From Candidatus Tectimicrobiota bacterium (GTDB lineage: Bacteria; UBA8248; JACPRG01), in assembly GCA_016190025.1 (NCBI GenBank), contig JACPRG010000081.1:1-12934 (forward strand): DNA of 12,934 nt, read 5' to 3'. Every line of letters starts with the position of its first letter. Position 1 is the stretch's first letter. Below the pieces are notes generated by a model. It worked only from the letters and a program-made list of their open reading frames with translations, ran no database searches and had not been told where the DNA came from. The position numbers were made by a program, and so were the translations under genes. Below are positions 1-6,736 of this stretch, in pieces.

Positions 1-718
1 CGAACCTTTGGACCTGGCCGGGGTTCTTTTCGATACGGTCCCGGTGGGCCTGGATCACGTAGCCGTACGTCTCGATGCCCATGTCCTTGAAGGAGAGGTA
101 ATTCAGTTTCAGCCCCTGCTGCTTGGCGAGGATGGCCATCCGGGGCAGGCTGGAGCCTCGCGCCCCGGCGAAGAAGTCGACCTTTCCCTCCAGCAGGGCG
201 GGGGTGAGCAGGGAGGACTTCATGGTCTTCTGAATCACCTTTGTGTGATCAAAGCCGGAGGCGGCGGCCATGGCCGGGAGCAGCACGTTCCCGAAGGCCC
301 CGGGGTTCCCCCCCATCCGCTTCCCCTCCAGGTCCTTGGGCTTTTTGATCCCTGTTTTCTCCAGGGACAGGAAGGCGCCCCCCTGAAAGACTTCGCCCAC
401 GCCGGCGGCCCGGTTCTTGCCCCCCTTGGAGATGAGGTGGGTGGCTGCGAGGAGGTCCCCGTAGCTGTATTCGACCTGCTTTGTGTCCACGTCCGTGGCG
501 GCTTTGCCCGAGCCGCGCCCCTGGAGGAGGGTCACGTCCAGGCCGTTCTTCTTGAAGAACCCCCGGTCGCGGGCGGCGAAAAAGGCCACGTGCTGTCCGC
601 CGAAGACCCAGTTCATCAGGAATTTGACGCTCTCCGCCGACGCCGTCGCGTGGGCTCCGAACACTGTGCCCGCGGTCAGCGCGCCCGCAAAGAACGCCGA
701 GGCGAATTTGGATTTCAT
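1..718 (-). CDS. NMT1/THI5-like ABC transporter substrate-binding protein, 3' end cut by window edge
   Basis: This would be a periplasmic binding protein that delivers a small organic ligand to an ABC importer; the ligand cannot be told. The visible 239 residues begin with a signal peptide: basic MKSKF, a hydrophobic stretch and a cleavage site ATASA-ES near residue 28. A mature domain follows that is typical of the NMT1/THI5/SsuA fold: FLMNW near residue 33, then the AARDRGFFKKNGLDVTL segment (about 48-64), which matches the family's 'A...G.f...GLdV.l' pattern, and 'KPKDLEGKRMG' (127-136), the usual link to the second lobe. The start codon ATG at 718 is preceded by GGAGAGAGGG, about 9 bases upstream. 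The stop lies beyond the window. The 300-base gap upstream, with its own candidate promoter, suggests transcription separate from sfsA. Permease and ATPase genes would be expected further left; they are not visible. Family call is solid, ligand unknown. Confidence 0.9.
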   Translation of the reverse strand, partial: MKSKFASAFFAGALTAGTVFGAHATASAESVKFLMNWVFGGQHVAFFAARDRGFFKKNGLDVTLLQGRGSGKAATDVDTKQVEYSYGDLLAATHLISKGGKNRAAGVGEVFQGGAFLSLEKTGIKKPKDLEGKRMGGNPGAFGNVLLPAMAAASGFDHTKVIQKTMKSSLLTPALLEGKVDFFAGARGSSLPRMAILAKQQGLKLNYLSFKDMGIETYGYVIQAHRDRIEKNPGQVQRF

Positions 719-1018
719 GTGCAGGGTCCCTCTCTCCGTTTCCAGGCCGAAGAACAACGCATCGAACGCCCAGGGCGCCTCCCGGCGCGCTCTGCGATCC
801 CTCTCCTCGCCGGAGCCCGCGCCCCCCTCACCCGCGATTTTTCCCGCCATCCGCGTTCGTACATTTTTGCCCAGTGTAACATGGCGGGGCGGGAAGTAGG
901 AACGCAGTCAAGCCGGTTATTTGTCCAAGACGCCAAGGACGCCCGTCTTGAGCGACCGCGCCTCCAGCCGCAGTCTGGCCGGCACGCAAGCGCCCAAAAA
1001 GCGCCACCTGGGATGTTC
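719..1018. other. Intergenic region between sfsA and the substrate-binding protein gene
   Basis: These 300 bases hold no gene I can support. On the minus strand they carry a candidate extended -10 promoter (see the separate entry) and a leader of about 150 bases running to the binding-protein start. Just after the sfsA stop there is a short GGCGC/GCGCC-like pairing around a T5 run (about 994-1008), too weak to call a terminator. The open frames crossing the gap have no ribosome binding site and no family resemblance. Confidence 0.6.
873..881 (-). promoter_or_regulatory. Candidate extended -10 promoter for the substrate-binding protein gene
   Basis: On the minus strand this reads TGTTACACT, a TG-N-TACACT extended -10 hexamer. 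It lies about 155 bases before the ATG at 718. No good -35 box is found 17 bases upstream. A TTGACT exists at 906-911, but the spacing of 27 bases is too long. Extended -10 promoters can work without a -35, so the call is reasonable but unproven. Confidence 0.4.
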
Positions 1019-1723
1019 TCAGTCTCGAAGAAGAACTGGAATTGGATCGAGGATTTGGACTTCTCTTCTTGTGACCCGGCACCGGAGGGCCTGGGCCTTG
1101 ACGCCGGCGGAGACGGCCTCGCGGAGGGCCCGGCCGAAGGCCGGGTCGTTCTCGTCATGGGGGCGGAAGCGCCTCGCGTCCGAGCGCAGGACGATGAACA
1201 GGACGGCCGCGCGGCCGCCCGAGGACGCGTGCTCCGCCAGGTGGCGCAAATGGCGCGCGCCGCGGAGCGTGGGCGCGTCGGGAAACATCGCCACCCCGTC
1301 CGCCACCAGCGTCACCGACTTCGTCTCGACCCACAGGGGCGGAAGGTCTTTCCCCGTGAGGCAGAAGTCTATCCGTCCGCCGGGGATGCGCCGCTCCGGC
1401 GTCACTTGCGCGTAGCCCGCGAAGCCCGGAAGGCGGCCCGCCTCCAGGGCGTCTTTCACCAGCCGGTTCGGGACGCGGGCGTCCATGCAGACCCATCCGC
1501 GCCCGTCGGGCCTTCTCGCCAGCAGGAGGTCGTGGGAGGTCTTCCGCCCGACCTTTCCGGCCGGAAGGAGGACGACGCGGTTCCCCGGGCAAAGGAGCTC
1601 CCGGAGCCTGCCGGAGTTCGCCACGTGGACGCCCAGGGTTCTCTCCCCCGCGCGGACCTCGGCCCGGAAGCGGTTGGCGCGGCGGAGGAATTCACCCTCA
1701 ATCGTCCCATCCGCAATTCGCAT
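1019..1723 (-). CDS. sfsA: SfsA family protein (sugar fermentation stimulation protein homolog)
   Basis: SfsA proteins have an N-terminal OB-like nucleic-acid-binding part and a C-terminal PD-(D/E)XK nuclease-like fold. E. coli SfsA was first linked to maltose metabolism; its exact role remains unclear. At 234 residues the length is normal. Family hallmarks appear in order: 'RANRF' (15-19), 'GVHVANSGRL' (31-40), 'GRIDF' (116-120) supplying the acidic residue, 'WVETKSVTL' (131-139) supplying the E-x-K, 'FPDAPTLRGARHL' (147-159), and 'DPAF' (193-196) followed by 'AVSAGVKAQA'. The PD-(D/E)XK residues therefore look intact. The start is ATG at 1723 with only a weak ribosome binding site (CGGGA directly before it). 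The frame stays open upstream to the transporter gene but has no other start codon. It lies 84 bases after the MFS transporter gene on the same strand, so it may be cotranscribed with it. Confidence 0.95.
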   Translation of the reverse strand: MRIADGTIEGEFLRRANRFRAEVRAGERTLGVHVANSGRLRELLCPGNRVVLLPAGKVGRKTSHDLLLARRPDGRGWVCMDARVPNRLVKDALEAGRLPGFAGYAQVTPERRIPGGRIDFCLTGKDLPPLWVETKSVTLVADGVAMFPDAPTLRGARHLRHLAEHASSGGRAAVLFIVLRSDARRFRPHDENDPAFGRALREAVSAGVKAQALRCRVTRREVQILDPIPVLLRD

Positions 1724-1736
1724 TCCCGTGTCCGGT

Positions 1737-1778
1737 TTGAGCCAATTGGGGCCGATCTTGAGCCAGTTCGTGCCGACC
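1737..1778. repeat. Two tandem 21-base imperfect repeats just upstream of sfsA
   Basis: Units at 1737-1757 and 1758-1778 agree at 17 of 21 positions. On the minus strand each ends in TGGCTCAA. The period is a multiple of three and in frame with sfsA: if translated the units would read VGTNWLK and IGPNWLK, but no start codon precedes them. They may be leader-RNA or operator repeats, or a remnant of a longer array. Confidence 0.6.
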
Positions 1779-1807
1779 CGGGAGAATTCAGATGAGCCCG
1801 GGCCGGT

Positions 1808-3100
1808 TCAGGGGGCCTTCGCCGCCCGGCCGATAGGCCGGACCTTCCGCGGGGCCGCGATCCAGATGCCCATCGCCGAGAGGATGAAGACCAAAAGCAT
1901 CCCTTCCAGGGCGGGCAGGTACGTCCCCCAACGGTCGTAGATGAGGCCGGTCAGCCACGGGCCGAGGGCGGCTCCGATTCCGGTGGCGGCCTGGATGACG
2001 CCGAAGATGACGCCGAAGCTCCTGCCCTGGAAGATGTCGGCATGCAGCGAGGAGGAGACCGTCCCCGTGGCCCCTGCGCCCAGGCCGTGAAGCACGGCGA
2101 AGGCGTAGAGCAGAACGGGAAGCTCGGGCCCGGCCAGGATCAGGGAGAGGATGCCGAGGATGGACAGGAGGGTGAAGGCCGTGTATGCGGACTCGCGTCC
2201 GATCCGGTCCGAAAGGTATCCCCCGATGATGCCGCCTCCGGAGCGGAACACCGCGGTCATGCCGAAGACGGCGGCGGCGAAGAGCTTCGAGTATCCGATG
2301 TCCGCGATGTAGGCGACCGCATGCACCACCAGGGCGGAGAAGCCCAGCCCGTTGATGACGCCGACGAAGGACAGCGCCCAGAAGCGGTGAGACCGCATCG
2401 CCTGGGACAGGGAAAGGCCGGCCTCTTCCGGCCGGGCGGCGTCCCGCTCGCCGGGCGGGGCCTCCGGGTCGCCGAGCCGGGTCAATCCCTTCTCCGCCGG
2501 CTTTCCCCGCTGAAAGAGAGACAAGAGGGGAAAGAGCACGATGAACACCACCGCGCCCAGGAGCAGGTAGGCGTTCCGCCACCCGACTGTCTGGATCGCG
2601 TACTGGATGAGCGGGATGAGGAGGAGGGCCCCCGCGCCGCGGCCGGCGTTCGCGATGCCGATGGCCAGCGCCCGGTGCCGGAAAAACCAGTTGGAGATGA
2701 TGATGACGTTGGGAAGGAAGCCGATGTGGGTGATGCCGACGGCCATCAGCACGCCGTAGAAAAGGTACAGGTGCCACAGGGAGGAAATGAGGCTCGAGGC
2801 CAGAACCCCCGCCGTGAGGACGATCACCCCGAGCGGCATGACCCTCCGGGCGCCGAACCGGTCCAGGAGATAGCCCACCAGCGGGCCGCAGACGCTGAAG
2901 AGCAGCATGCTCAGGGAGAAGGCCCCGGCCGTGTCGGCCCGGCTCCAGCCGAACTCTTCCAGGATGGCCACGTAAAAGACCGAGAAGGAGCCGTTGGTGG
3001 ACCCCCCGACGGCCAGCGTCAGGAAGGAAATCCCCACGACGAACCAGCCGTAGAAGAACCGGGATGAATGCGGGGAGGTATGGCGGGCCGATCCGCTCAA
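1808..3100 (-). CDS. Major facilitator superfamily transporter, OFA/monocarboxylate-like
   Basis: A 12-helix inner-membrane secondary transporter of 430 residues, the usual MFS length. Hydrophobic segments are spread over both halves, joined by a hydrophilic loop at about 197-236 that is rich in charge and proline. MFS motif A appears twice: 'GYLLDRFGARRV' (76-87) after helix 2 and 'GGYLSDRIGRES' (293-304) at the matching place in the second half. The N-terminal 'YGWFVV' and 'F..F...W' style, plus 'RRALAIGIANAG'-like text (about 142-153), resemble the oxalate/formate antiporter (OFA) and monocarboxylate transporter branches, so an organic-anion substrate is likely but not shown. The start is TTG at 3100. 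No ATG or GTG lies upstream in frame, and the first internal ATG would remove two helices. The ribosome binding site is weak (GAGACGG). The gene follows dnaN by 137 bases and precedes sfsA by 84. Confidence 0.9.
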   Translation of the reverse strand: MSGSARHTSPHSSRFFYGWFVVGISFLTLAVGGSTNGSFSVFYVAILEEFGWSRADTAGAFSLSMLLFSVCGPLVGYLLDRFGARRVMPLGVIVLTAGVLASSLISSLWHLYLFYGVLMAVGITHIGFLPNVIIISNWFFRHRALAIGIANAGRGAGALLLIPLIQYAIQTVGWRNAYLLLGAVVFIVLFPLLSLFQRGKPAEKGLTRLGDPEAPPGERDAARPEEAGLSLSQAMRSHRFWALSFVGVINGLGFSALVVHAVAYIADIGYSKLFAAAVFGMTAVFRSGGGIIGGYLSDRIGRESAYTAFTLLSILGILSLILAGPELPVLLYAFAVLHGLGAGATGTVSSSLHADIFQGRSFGVIFGVIQAATGIGAALGPWLTGLIYDRWGTYLPALEGMLLVFILSAMGIWIAAPRKVRPIGRAAKAP

Positions 3101-3128
3101 AGCCGTCTCGCTGAGGTTCGCCGTTCGG

Positions 3129-3169
3129 CCTCCGGGGAGCGGGATCTCAGGGGGTGGTCTCCCCGGAGG
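3129..3169. repeat. Inverted repeat with 11-bp perfect arms between dnaN and the transporter
   Basis: CCTCCGGGGAG (3129-3139) pairs with CTCCCCGGAGG (3159-3169) across a 19-base loop. It sits about 70 bases beyond the dnaN stop and 29 bases before the TTG start of the transporter. There is no T-run after it on either strand, so it is not a canonical intrinsic terminator. It could attenuate or separate dnaN from the downstream genes. Confidence 0.6.
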
Positions 3170-3237
3170 GGCCCGGAGAGGTCAGGCAGTTGGGAGTGGG
3201 AAGGGTCCCGGACGCCAGGAGGGGCGCGCCCCGGCCG

Positions 3238-4341
3238 CTACACCCTCATCGGCATCACGACGCAGTAATAGTCCTTGCTCTCGCCGGGCGAGAGCAAGGT
3301 GGAGCTCAGCGCGTCTTTGAGCTCGATCCGGAGCGACTCGTCCTCGACGACGTTGAGAAAATCCAGGAGATATCGGGAATTGAATCCGATGACCACTTCC
3401 TCGCCCTTGTAGTCGATCTCCAGCTCCTCGCTGGCTTCTCCCTGCTCTGAGGTGTCGCTGAACAGGGAGAGCACGCGGTCCCGAAAACGCAGCTTGACCA
3501 TCCGGGACTTTTCGTTGGCCATCAAGGACACGCGCCGCAGGCCGCCTCCGAGCTCCTCGCGCGAGACGCGCGCCCGCTTGTCGTTCCCCTTCGGGATGAC
3601 CGCCTGGAAGTTGGGGAACTGTCCCTCGATGAGGCGGGACACCAGCGCCAGCGAGTCCGTCTTGAACAGGACGTGGTTTTCCTGCCGCTGGAACTGGACG
3701 GTCTCCTCGGCTTCCGCCAGCACCTTGAGGAGCTCTTGGATGGCCTTGCGGTGGATGATGATGCCCAGGTCCTCGGTCAGCGCCTCGCACCGATGGGAGA
3801 CGCAGGCCAGGCGGTGTCCGTCGGTGGCGACCAGCGTCAGCGTCCCCCCCTTGGCCTCGAAGAAAATGCCGTTCAGCGCGGTGCGCGTCTCGTCCGTGGA
3901 GACGGCGAACTGGGTCTTGCGGATCATCCGCGCGAGGTCCGCCGCCGGGAGGGGCCAGTACAACGGCGCGTCCCCGAGGGCGGGGATGGCCGGGAAATCG
4001 TCCGGCTCGAGCCCCGGGAACCGGAACTTGGCCTTGGCGCACGTCAGCCGCACCCAATGGTTGTCCTCTTCCTCCAGGTGGACGTCGGCGTCGGGCAGCT
4101 CGCGCACCACGTCGAAGACCTTGCGCGCGGGGAGGGTCACGCGGCCGGGCTTTTTGACCTGGGCCTTGTATTCGGCGCGCAGGCTGATGTCCAGGTCCGT
4201 GGCGGACACGCGGACGCCGTTCTCCTCGGCCTCCAGCAGGACGTGCTGCAGAATCGGCATGGCGCTGCTTCTGCTCTCCGCGATCCCCTGCGCGCGGGAG
4301 AGCGCCTTCTGAAGCTCGGCCTTTGCAATGAGAACGTCCAT
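3238..4341 (-). CDS. dnaN: DNA polymerase III subunit beta (sliding clamp)
   Basis: The beta clamp is a ring-shaped homodimer that tethers the replicative polymerase to DNA and recruits partners through its hydrophobic pocket. The protein is 367 residues, matching the 366 of E. coli. It shows the expected three-domain layout: 'MDVLIAKAELQKAL' and 'RSSAMPILQHVLLEA' (24-38) at the N terminus, 'FPGLEPDDFPAIP' (108-120) at the end of domain 1, 'VATDGHRLA' (171-179) in domain 2, 'EGQFPNFQAVIP' opening domain 3, and the C-terminal 'VVMPMRV', close to the conserved MPMRL tail that lines the partner pocket. The start is ATG at 4341 because GGAGGA lies just before it; the frame is open 26 codons further but that region is repeat DNA. 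dnaA, recF and gyrB, its usual neighbours, are absent. Three identical-pattern dyads lie upstream. Confidence 0.97.
   Translation of the reverse strand: MDVLIAKAELQKALSRAQGIAESRSSAMPILQHVLLEAEENGVRVSATDLDISLRAEYKAQVKKPGRVTLPARKVFDVVRELPDADVHLEEEDNHWVRLTCAKAKFRFPGLEPDDFPAIPALGDAPLYWPLPAADLARMIRKTQFAVSTDETRTALNGIFFEAKGGTLTLVATDGHRLACVSHRCEALTEDLGIIIHRKAIQELLKVLAEAEETVQFQRQENHVLFKTDSLALVSRLIEGQFPNFQAVIPKGNDKRARVSREELGGGLRRVSLMANEKSRMVKLRFRDRVLSLFSDTSEQGEASEELEIDYKGEEVVIGFNSRYLLDFLNVVEDESLRIELKDALSSTLLSPGESKDYYCVVMPMRV
3273..3299. repeat. dnaN: 27-base near-perfect inverted repeat inside the 3' end of dnaN
   Basis: Arms of 13 bases (3273-3285 and 3287-3299) are exact reverse complements around one central base. 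They cover codons 348-357 of the clamp, encoding the loop TLLSPGESK before the last beta strands. In mRNA this would form a strong stem about 35 bases before the dnaN stop. It may be chance from codon choice, or a processing or stability element. Confidence 0.7.
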
Positions 4342-4354
4342 GGCTCCTCCAATT

Positions 4355-4434
4355 GAGGTCTGTGACCTCCGGGGCTTTCCCGCCCTGAGTTTTTCGCCGA
4401 AGGAGGTCCCAGACCTCAAGAGGTCCCAGACCTC
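4355..4434. repeat. Three copies of the dyad GAGGTC-N3-GACCTC upstream of dnaN
   Basis: Perfect 15-base dyads lie at 4355-4369 (central TGT), 4403-4417 and 4420-4434 (central CCA on the plus strand, TGG on the minus). The last two sit in a 17-base tandem repeat; the first is 48 bases from the second, and all three lie within about 95 bases of the dnaN start. The shape fits a dimeric regulator's operator set. The alternative is a REP-like intergenic palindrome family. I do not recognise the motif as a known regulator site. Confidence 0.75.
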
Positions 4435-4446
4435 AAGGCGAATTCC

Positions 4447-4470
4447 AAAAAAACGGAAGGTGCCCCTTTT
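4447..4470 (-). terminator. Weak candidate terminator after the lytic transglycosylase gene
   Basis: On the minus strand, directly at the stop codon, AAGG-GGCA-CCTT forms a short stem followed by CCG and a run of seven T (4447-4453 on the plus strand). The T-run is good but the stem is only four or five pairs, so termination would be inefficient and some read-through towards dnaN is possible. Confidence 0.3.
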
Positions 4471-6736
4471 AATTCTCGGGTGAGTCCTGGCTTTTGGGAA
4501 TCACCACGGGAAAAATGACCTGGTCCCCCACATTGACGCCCGACTGGAACAGACTTGGATTATAGCGGGCCATGAGCCAGAAGGGAACCTCGTACACATT
4601 CTGGGCCAGCGCCCACAGGTTTTCTCCCTTCTGGATGGTGTGGCGATCCAGTTCGGTCACCTGGTAGTTCTCGAAGAAGTCGTCTTCCAGGCCCTTGTGG
4701 TATTCCAGGCGCTTTTGCTCGAAGGCCTCGGGGGCGACTCTGTGGAAAGACAGGATCAGCTTCTGTCCCAGCCGGATGGATTGTCCCCGCCGCAGGCCGT
4801 TCAGCCGCCGCAGGACCGAGGGAGAGACTTCCAGCCATTCGGCGATGTGGCCCAGCGTCTCCTCCGGCTCCACGTGCGTCCAGCCCTGGGTTGCGGATTT
4901 GCCCGCCGTGTGAACCCCGGCCAGGTTCCGCCACGCGGGCCGATCCGCCTCCTGCTCCGGGGCCTTTTTCCTCTCGGCGGGTTCCGCGGGAGCCCCGACT
5001 TTGGGCGCGGGTTCCCGGCTTGCCGGGGCGGGGCCGGGTTCGGACGCCCGTTCCGGTGCGGCGGGCGCTTTCCGGGCGGATGCGACCTCCAGGGGTCCAG
5101 CCCTGCGGGAGGGCTCGGCGGCGCCGTCTCTTTTCGTCTCGGGCGGCTGGGCGGCGGCGACCTTGACTTCGGGTTCCCGGGCGGGGGCCGCTTTCTTGGA
5201 GCCGGGGATGGCCAGGATGGCCCCCACGCGGATCATCCGGGGATCGCCGAGGTTGTTAGCGGCGATGAGGGCCGGTATCGAGGTGTTGAACCGCCGGGCG
5301 ATCTCGGACAAGGTGTCGCCCCGCCTGACCTGGTACCGCAGGGCCTGCTTCTGGTCGGCGACCTTGACTTCGGGTTCCCGGGCGGGGGCCGCTTTCTGGG
5401 AGCCGGGGATGCCCAGGATGGCCCCCACGCGGATCATCCGGGGATTGCCGAGGTTGTTGGCGGCGATCAGGGCCGGTATCGAGGTGTTGAACCGCCGGGC
5501 GATCTCGGACAAGGAATCACCCCGCCTGACCTGGTACCACCGGGCCTGCTTCTGGCCGGGGAACTTCAGCGGAGAGGGCAGGGAGGCGTAGAGGAGGCGG
5601 ATGCGTTGGAATCGATCCGCGGGCACCCGGAGGACGTAGTCCTTGGGGACGTAGCGTTCCCCCCGCAGGATGGGCGGGCGGAGCGCCGGGTTGTAGTCCT
5701 GGATGTCCTCCAGGCTCAAGGGAAGATGCCGGGTCAGGGTCTCCACCGAGATGTAGTGGGGCAGCGCGAAGGTCTTGTACTGGATCGGCTTCATCGGGTG
5801 GAGGGGGCCGAAGTGCTTTCGGCTGTTCTTGACGGCGATGCGCGCGGCCAGAAATTCGGCGTAGAAGTTCTTGGAGGCGAACCCGAAGACCGGGCCGTCG
5901 TATTTGCGGATGATGGTGGGAAGGTGCGCCGTCCCGACGTTGCGGACCGCCCGCTGCATCCCCGCGGGGCCGTGGTTGTAGGCGGTGATGGCCAGCGGCC
6001 AACTGCCCAGATCCTGGTAGTTCTTGCGCAGGAGCCTGGCGGCCGCGTGGGTGGCAAGGAGGGGGTCGCGCCGTTCGTCCACGTCGTAGTTGATGTTGAG
6101 AAAGAGCCGGCCCGTGGAGCGGGTGAACTGCCAGATCCCGGCCGCCCCGAACCTCGAATAAGCGCGGTAGTCGAACGACGATTCCACGTGGGGGAGGATC
6201 GTCAAATCTTCCGGCAGGCCGTATTGGCGGAAGATCTCCCGCATCCGGTCGATGTAAAGGCCCGAACGGATGATCCCCTCCCGGAACTTCTCCCGCAGGC
6301 CCTGCTGGGCGCGCACGTTCCGGGCCGCTTCGGACAGGGGATACCGCAGCCTCCGGATTTCCAGGTAGATCCGGCGCTCTTTGGCCGGGAGGCTTTCAGG
6401 GCGCGGAGGGGCTGAGGCCCACCCGCGGAGCAGGCGGGCGTAGCGGTCGCGGGCCTGGCTGGCCGCGCGCCATAGATCGCGGCTGCCGTCGCCCCGTAGG
6501 CGCTGATCCGGCCCGACCCGGTCGTACACGAGGCTCAGGTGTGTTGTGTCGTGGAGGACGGCCTGCTTCGTGCTGTACTGGGTGAAGACGTTGAGCCAGA
6601 ACTCGACCGCGTCCTCAAGCCCCTTGGGAATGGGAAACGGGTCCTTGGCCAGGACCGGGCCTGACAGGGCGATCCACAGAAGGGTCCATCCGACAAAAAG
6701 AACTCCGCTGCGCCGGAGTTGCATGGAAAGAGACAT
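4469..6736 (-). CDS. mltD: MltD-like membrane-bound lytic murein transglycosylase with four LysM domains
   Basis: This enzyme would cleave the MurNAc-GlcNAc bond of peptidoglycan in the periplasm, leaving 1,6-anhydro ends. Residues 1-30 form a signal peptide (MQLRR, hydrophobic core, cleavage after PVLA); no lipobox cysteine is seen, unlike E. coli MltD. The GH23/SLT domain spans about 165-310: 'LPHVESSF' (181-188) with probable catalytic Glu185, 'GAAGIWQF' (197-204) and 'AITAYNHGPAGM' (249-260). LysM domains lie at about 399-444, 466-511, 619-663 and 698-745. The first two are almost identical; a proline/alanine/glutamate-rich linker (about 513-610) separates them from the third. At 755 residues it is much longer than the 452 of E. 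coli MltD. The chosen ATG at 6736 has GGGGGGAG close by; an ATG at 6724 with the same box is equally possible, and upstream GTG (6787) and ATG (6778) lack one. A sigma-70-like promoter lies upstream. Confidence 0.9.
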   Translation of the reverse strand: MSLSMQLRRSGVLFVGWTLLWIALSGPVLAKDPFPIPKGLEDAVEFWLNVFTQYSTKQAVLHDTTHLSLVYDRVGPDQRLRGDGSRDLWRAASQARDRYARLLRGWASAPPRPESLPAKERRIYLEIRRLRYPLSEAARNVRAQQGLREKFREGIIRSGLYIDRMREIFRQYGLPEDLTILPHVESSFDYRAYSRFGAAGIWQFTRSTGRLFLNINYDVDERRDPLLATHAAARLLRKNYQDLGSWPLAITAYNHGPAGMQRAVRNVGTAHLPTIIRKYDGPVFGFASKNFYAEFLAARIAVKNSRKHFGPLHPMKPIQYKTFALPHYISVETLTRHLPLSLEDIQDYNPALRPPILRGERYVPKDYVLRVPADRFQRIRLLYASLPSPLKFPGQKQARWYQVRRGDSLSEIARRFNTSIPALIAANNLGNPRMIRVGAILGIPGSQKAAPAREPEVKVADQKQALRYQVRRGDTLSEIARRFNTSIPALIAANNLGDPRMIRVGAILAIPGSKKAAPAREPEVKVAAAQPPETKRDGAAEPSRRAGPLEVASARKAPAAPERASEPGPAPASREPAPKVGAPAEPAERKKAPEQEADRPAWRNLAGVHTAGKSATQGWTHVEPEETLGHIAEWLEVSPSVLRRLNGLRRGQSIRLGQKLILSFHRVAPEAFEQKRLEYHKGLEDDFFENYQVTELDRHTIQKGENLWALAQNVYEVPFWLMARYNPSLFQSGVNVGDQVIFPVVIPKSQDSPEN
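5155..5555. repeat. Tandem duplication of a 201-bp LysM-encoding unit
   Basis: The segment 5155-5355 is repeated at 5356-5555 with only scattered base changes, for example near 5273, 5283 and 5310-5316 against their partners. The period of 201 bases is exactly 67 codons, so LysM1, LysM2 and their linkers stay in frame. The high DNA identity, including third positions, points to a recent duplication or to gene conversion between the copies. Confidence 0.9.

Noticed and set aside
8..1795. Plus-strand open frame across the binding-protein and sfsA genes
   Set aside because: It spans two real minus-strand genes and their gap, with no domain of its own.
3221..3232. GGGGCGCGCCCC palindrome after dnaN
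   Set aside because: Short palindromes of G and C are expected at this base composition; nothing else marks it.
4342..4419. A 26-codon N-terminal extension of dnaN
   Set aside because: It would translate the dyad repeats, no clamp has it, and the ATG at 4341 has a strong ribosome binding site.
4640..6415. Plus-strand open frame opposite the lytic transglycosylase
   Set aside because: Mirror of the LysM and SLT coding sequence; the apparent repeats in it are only the antisense of the LysM duplication.
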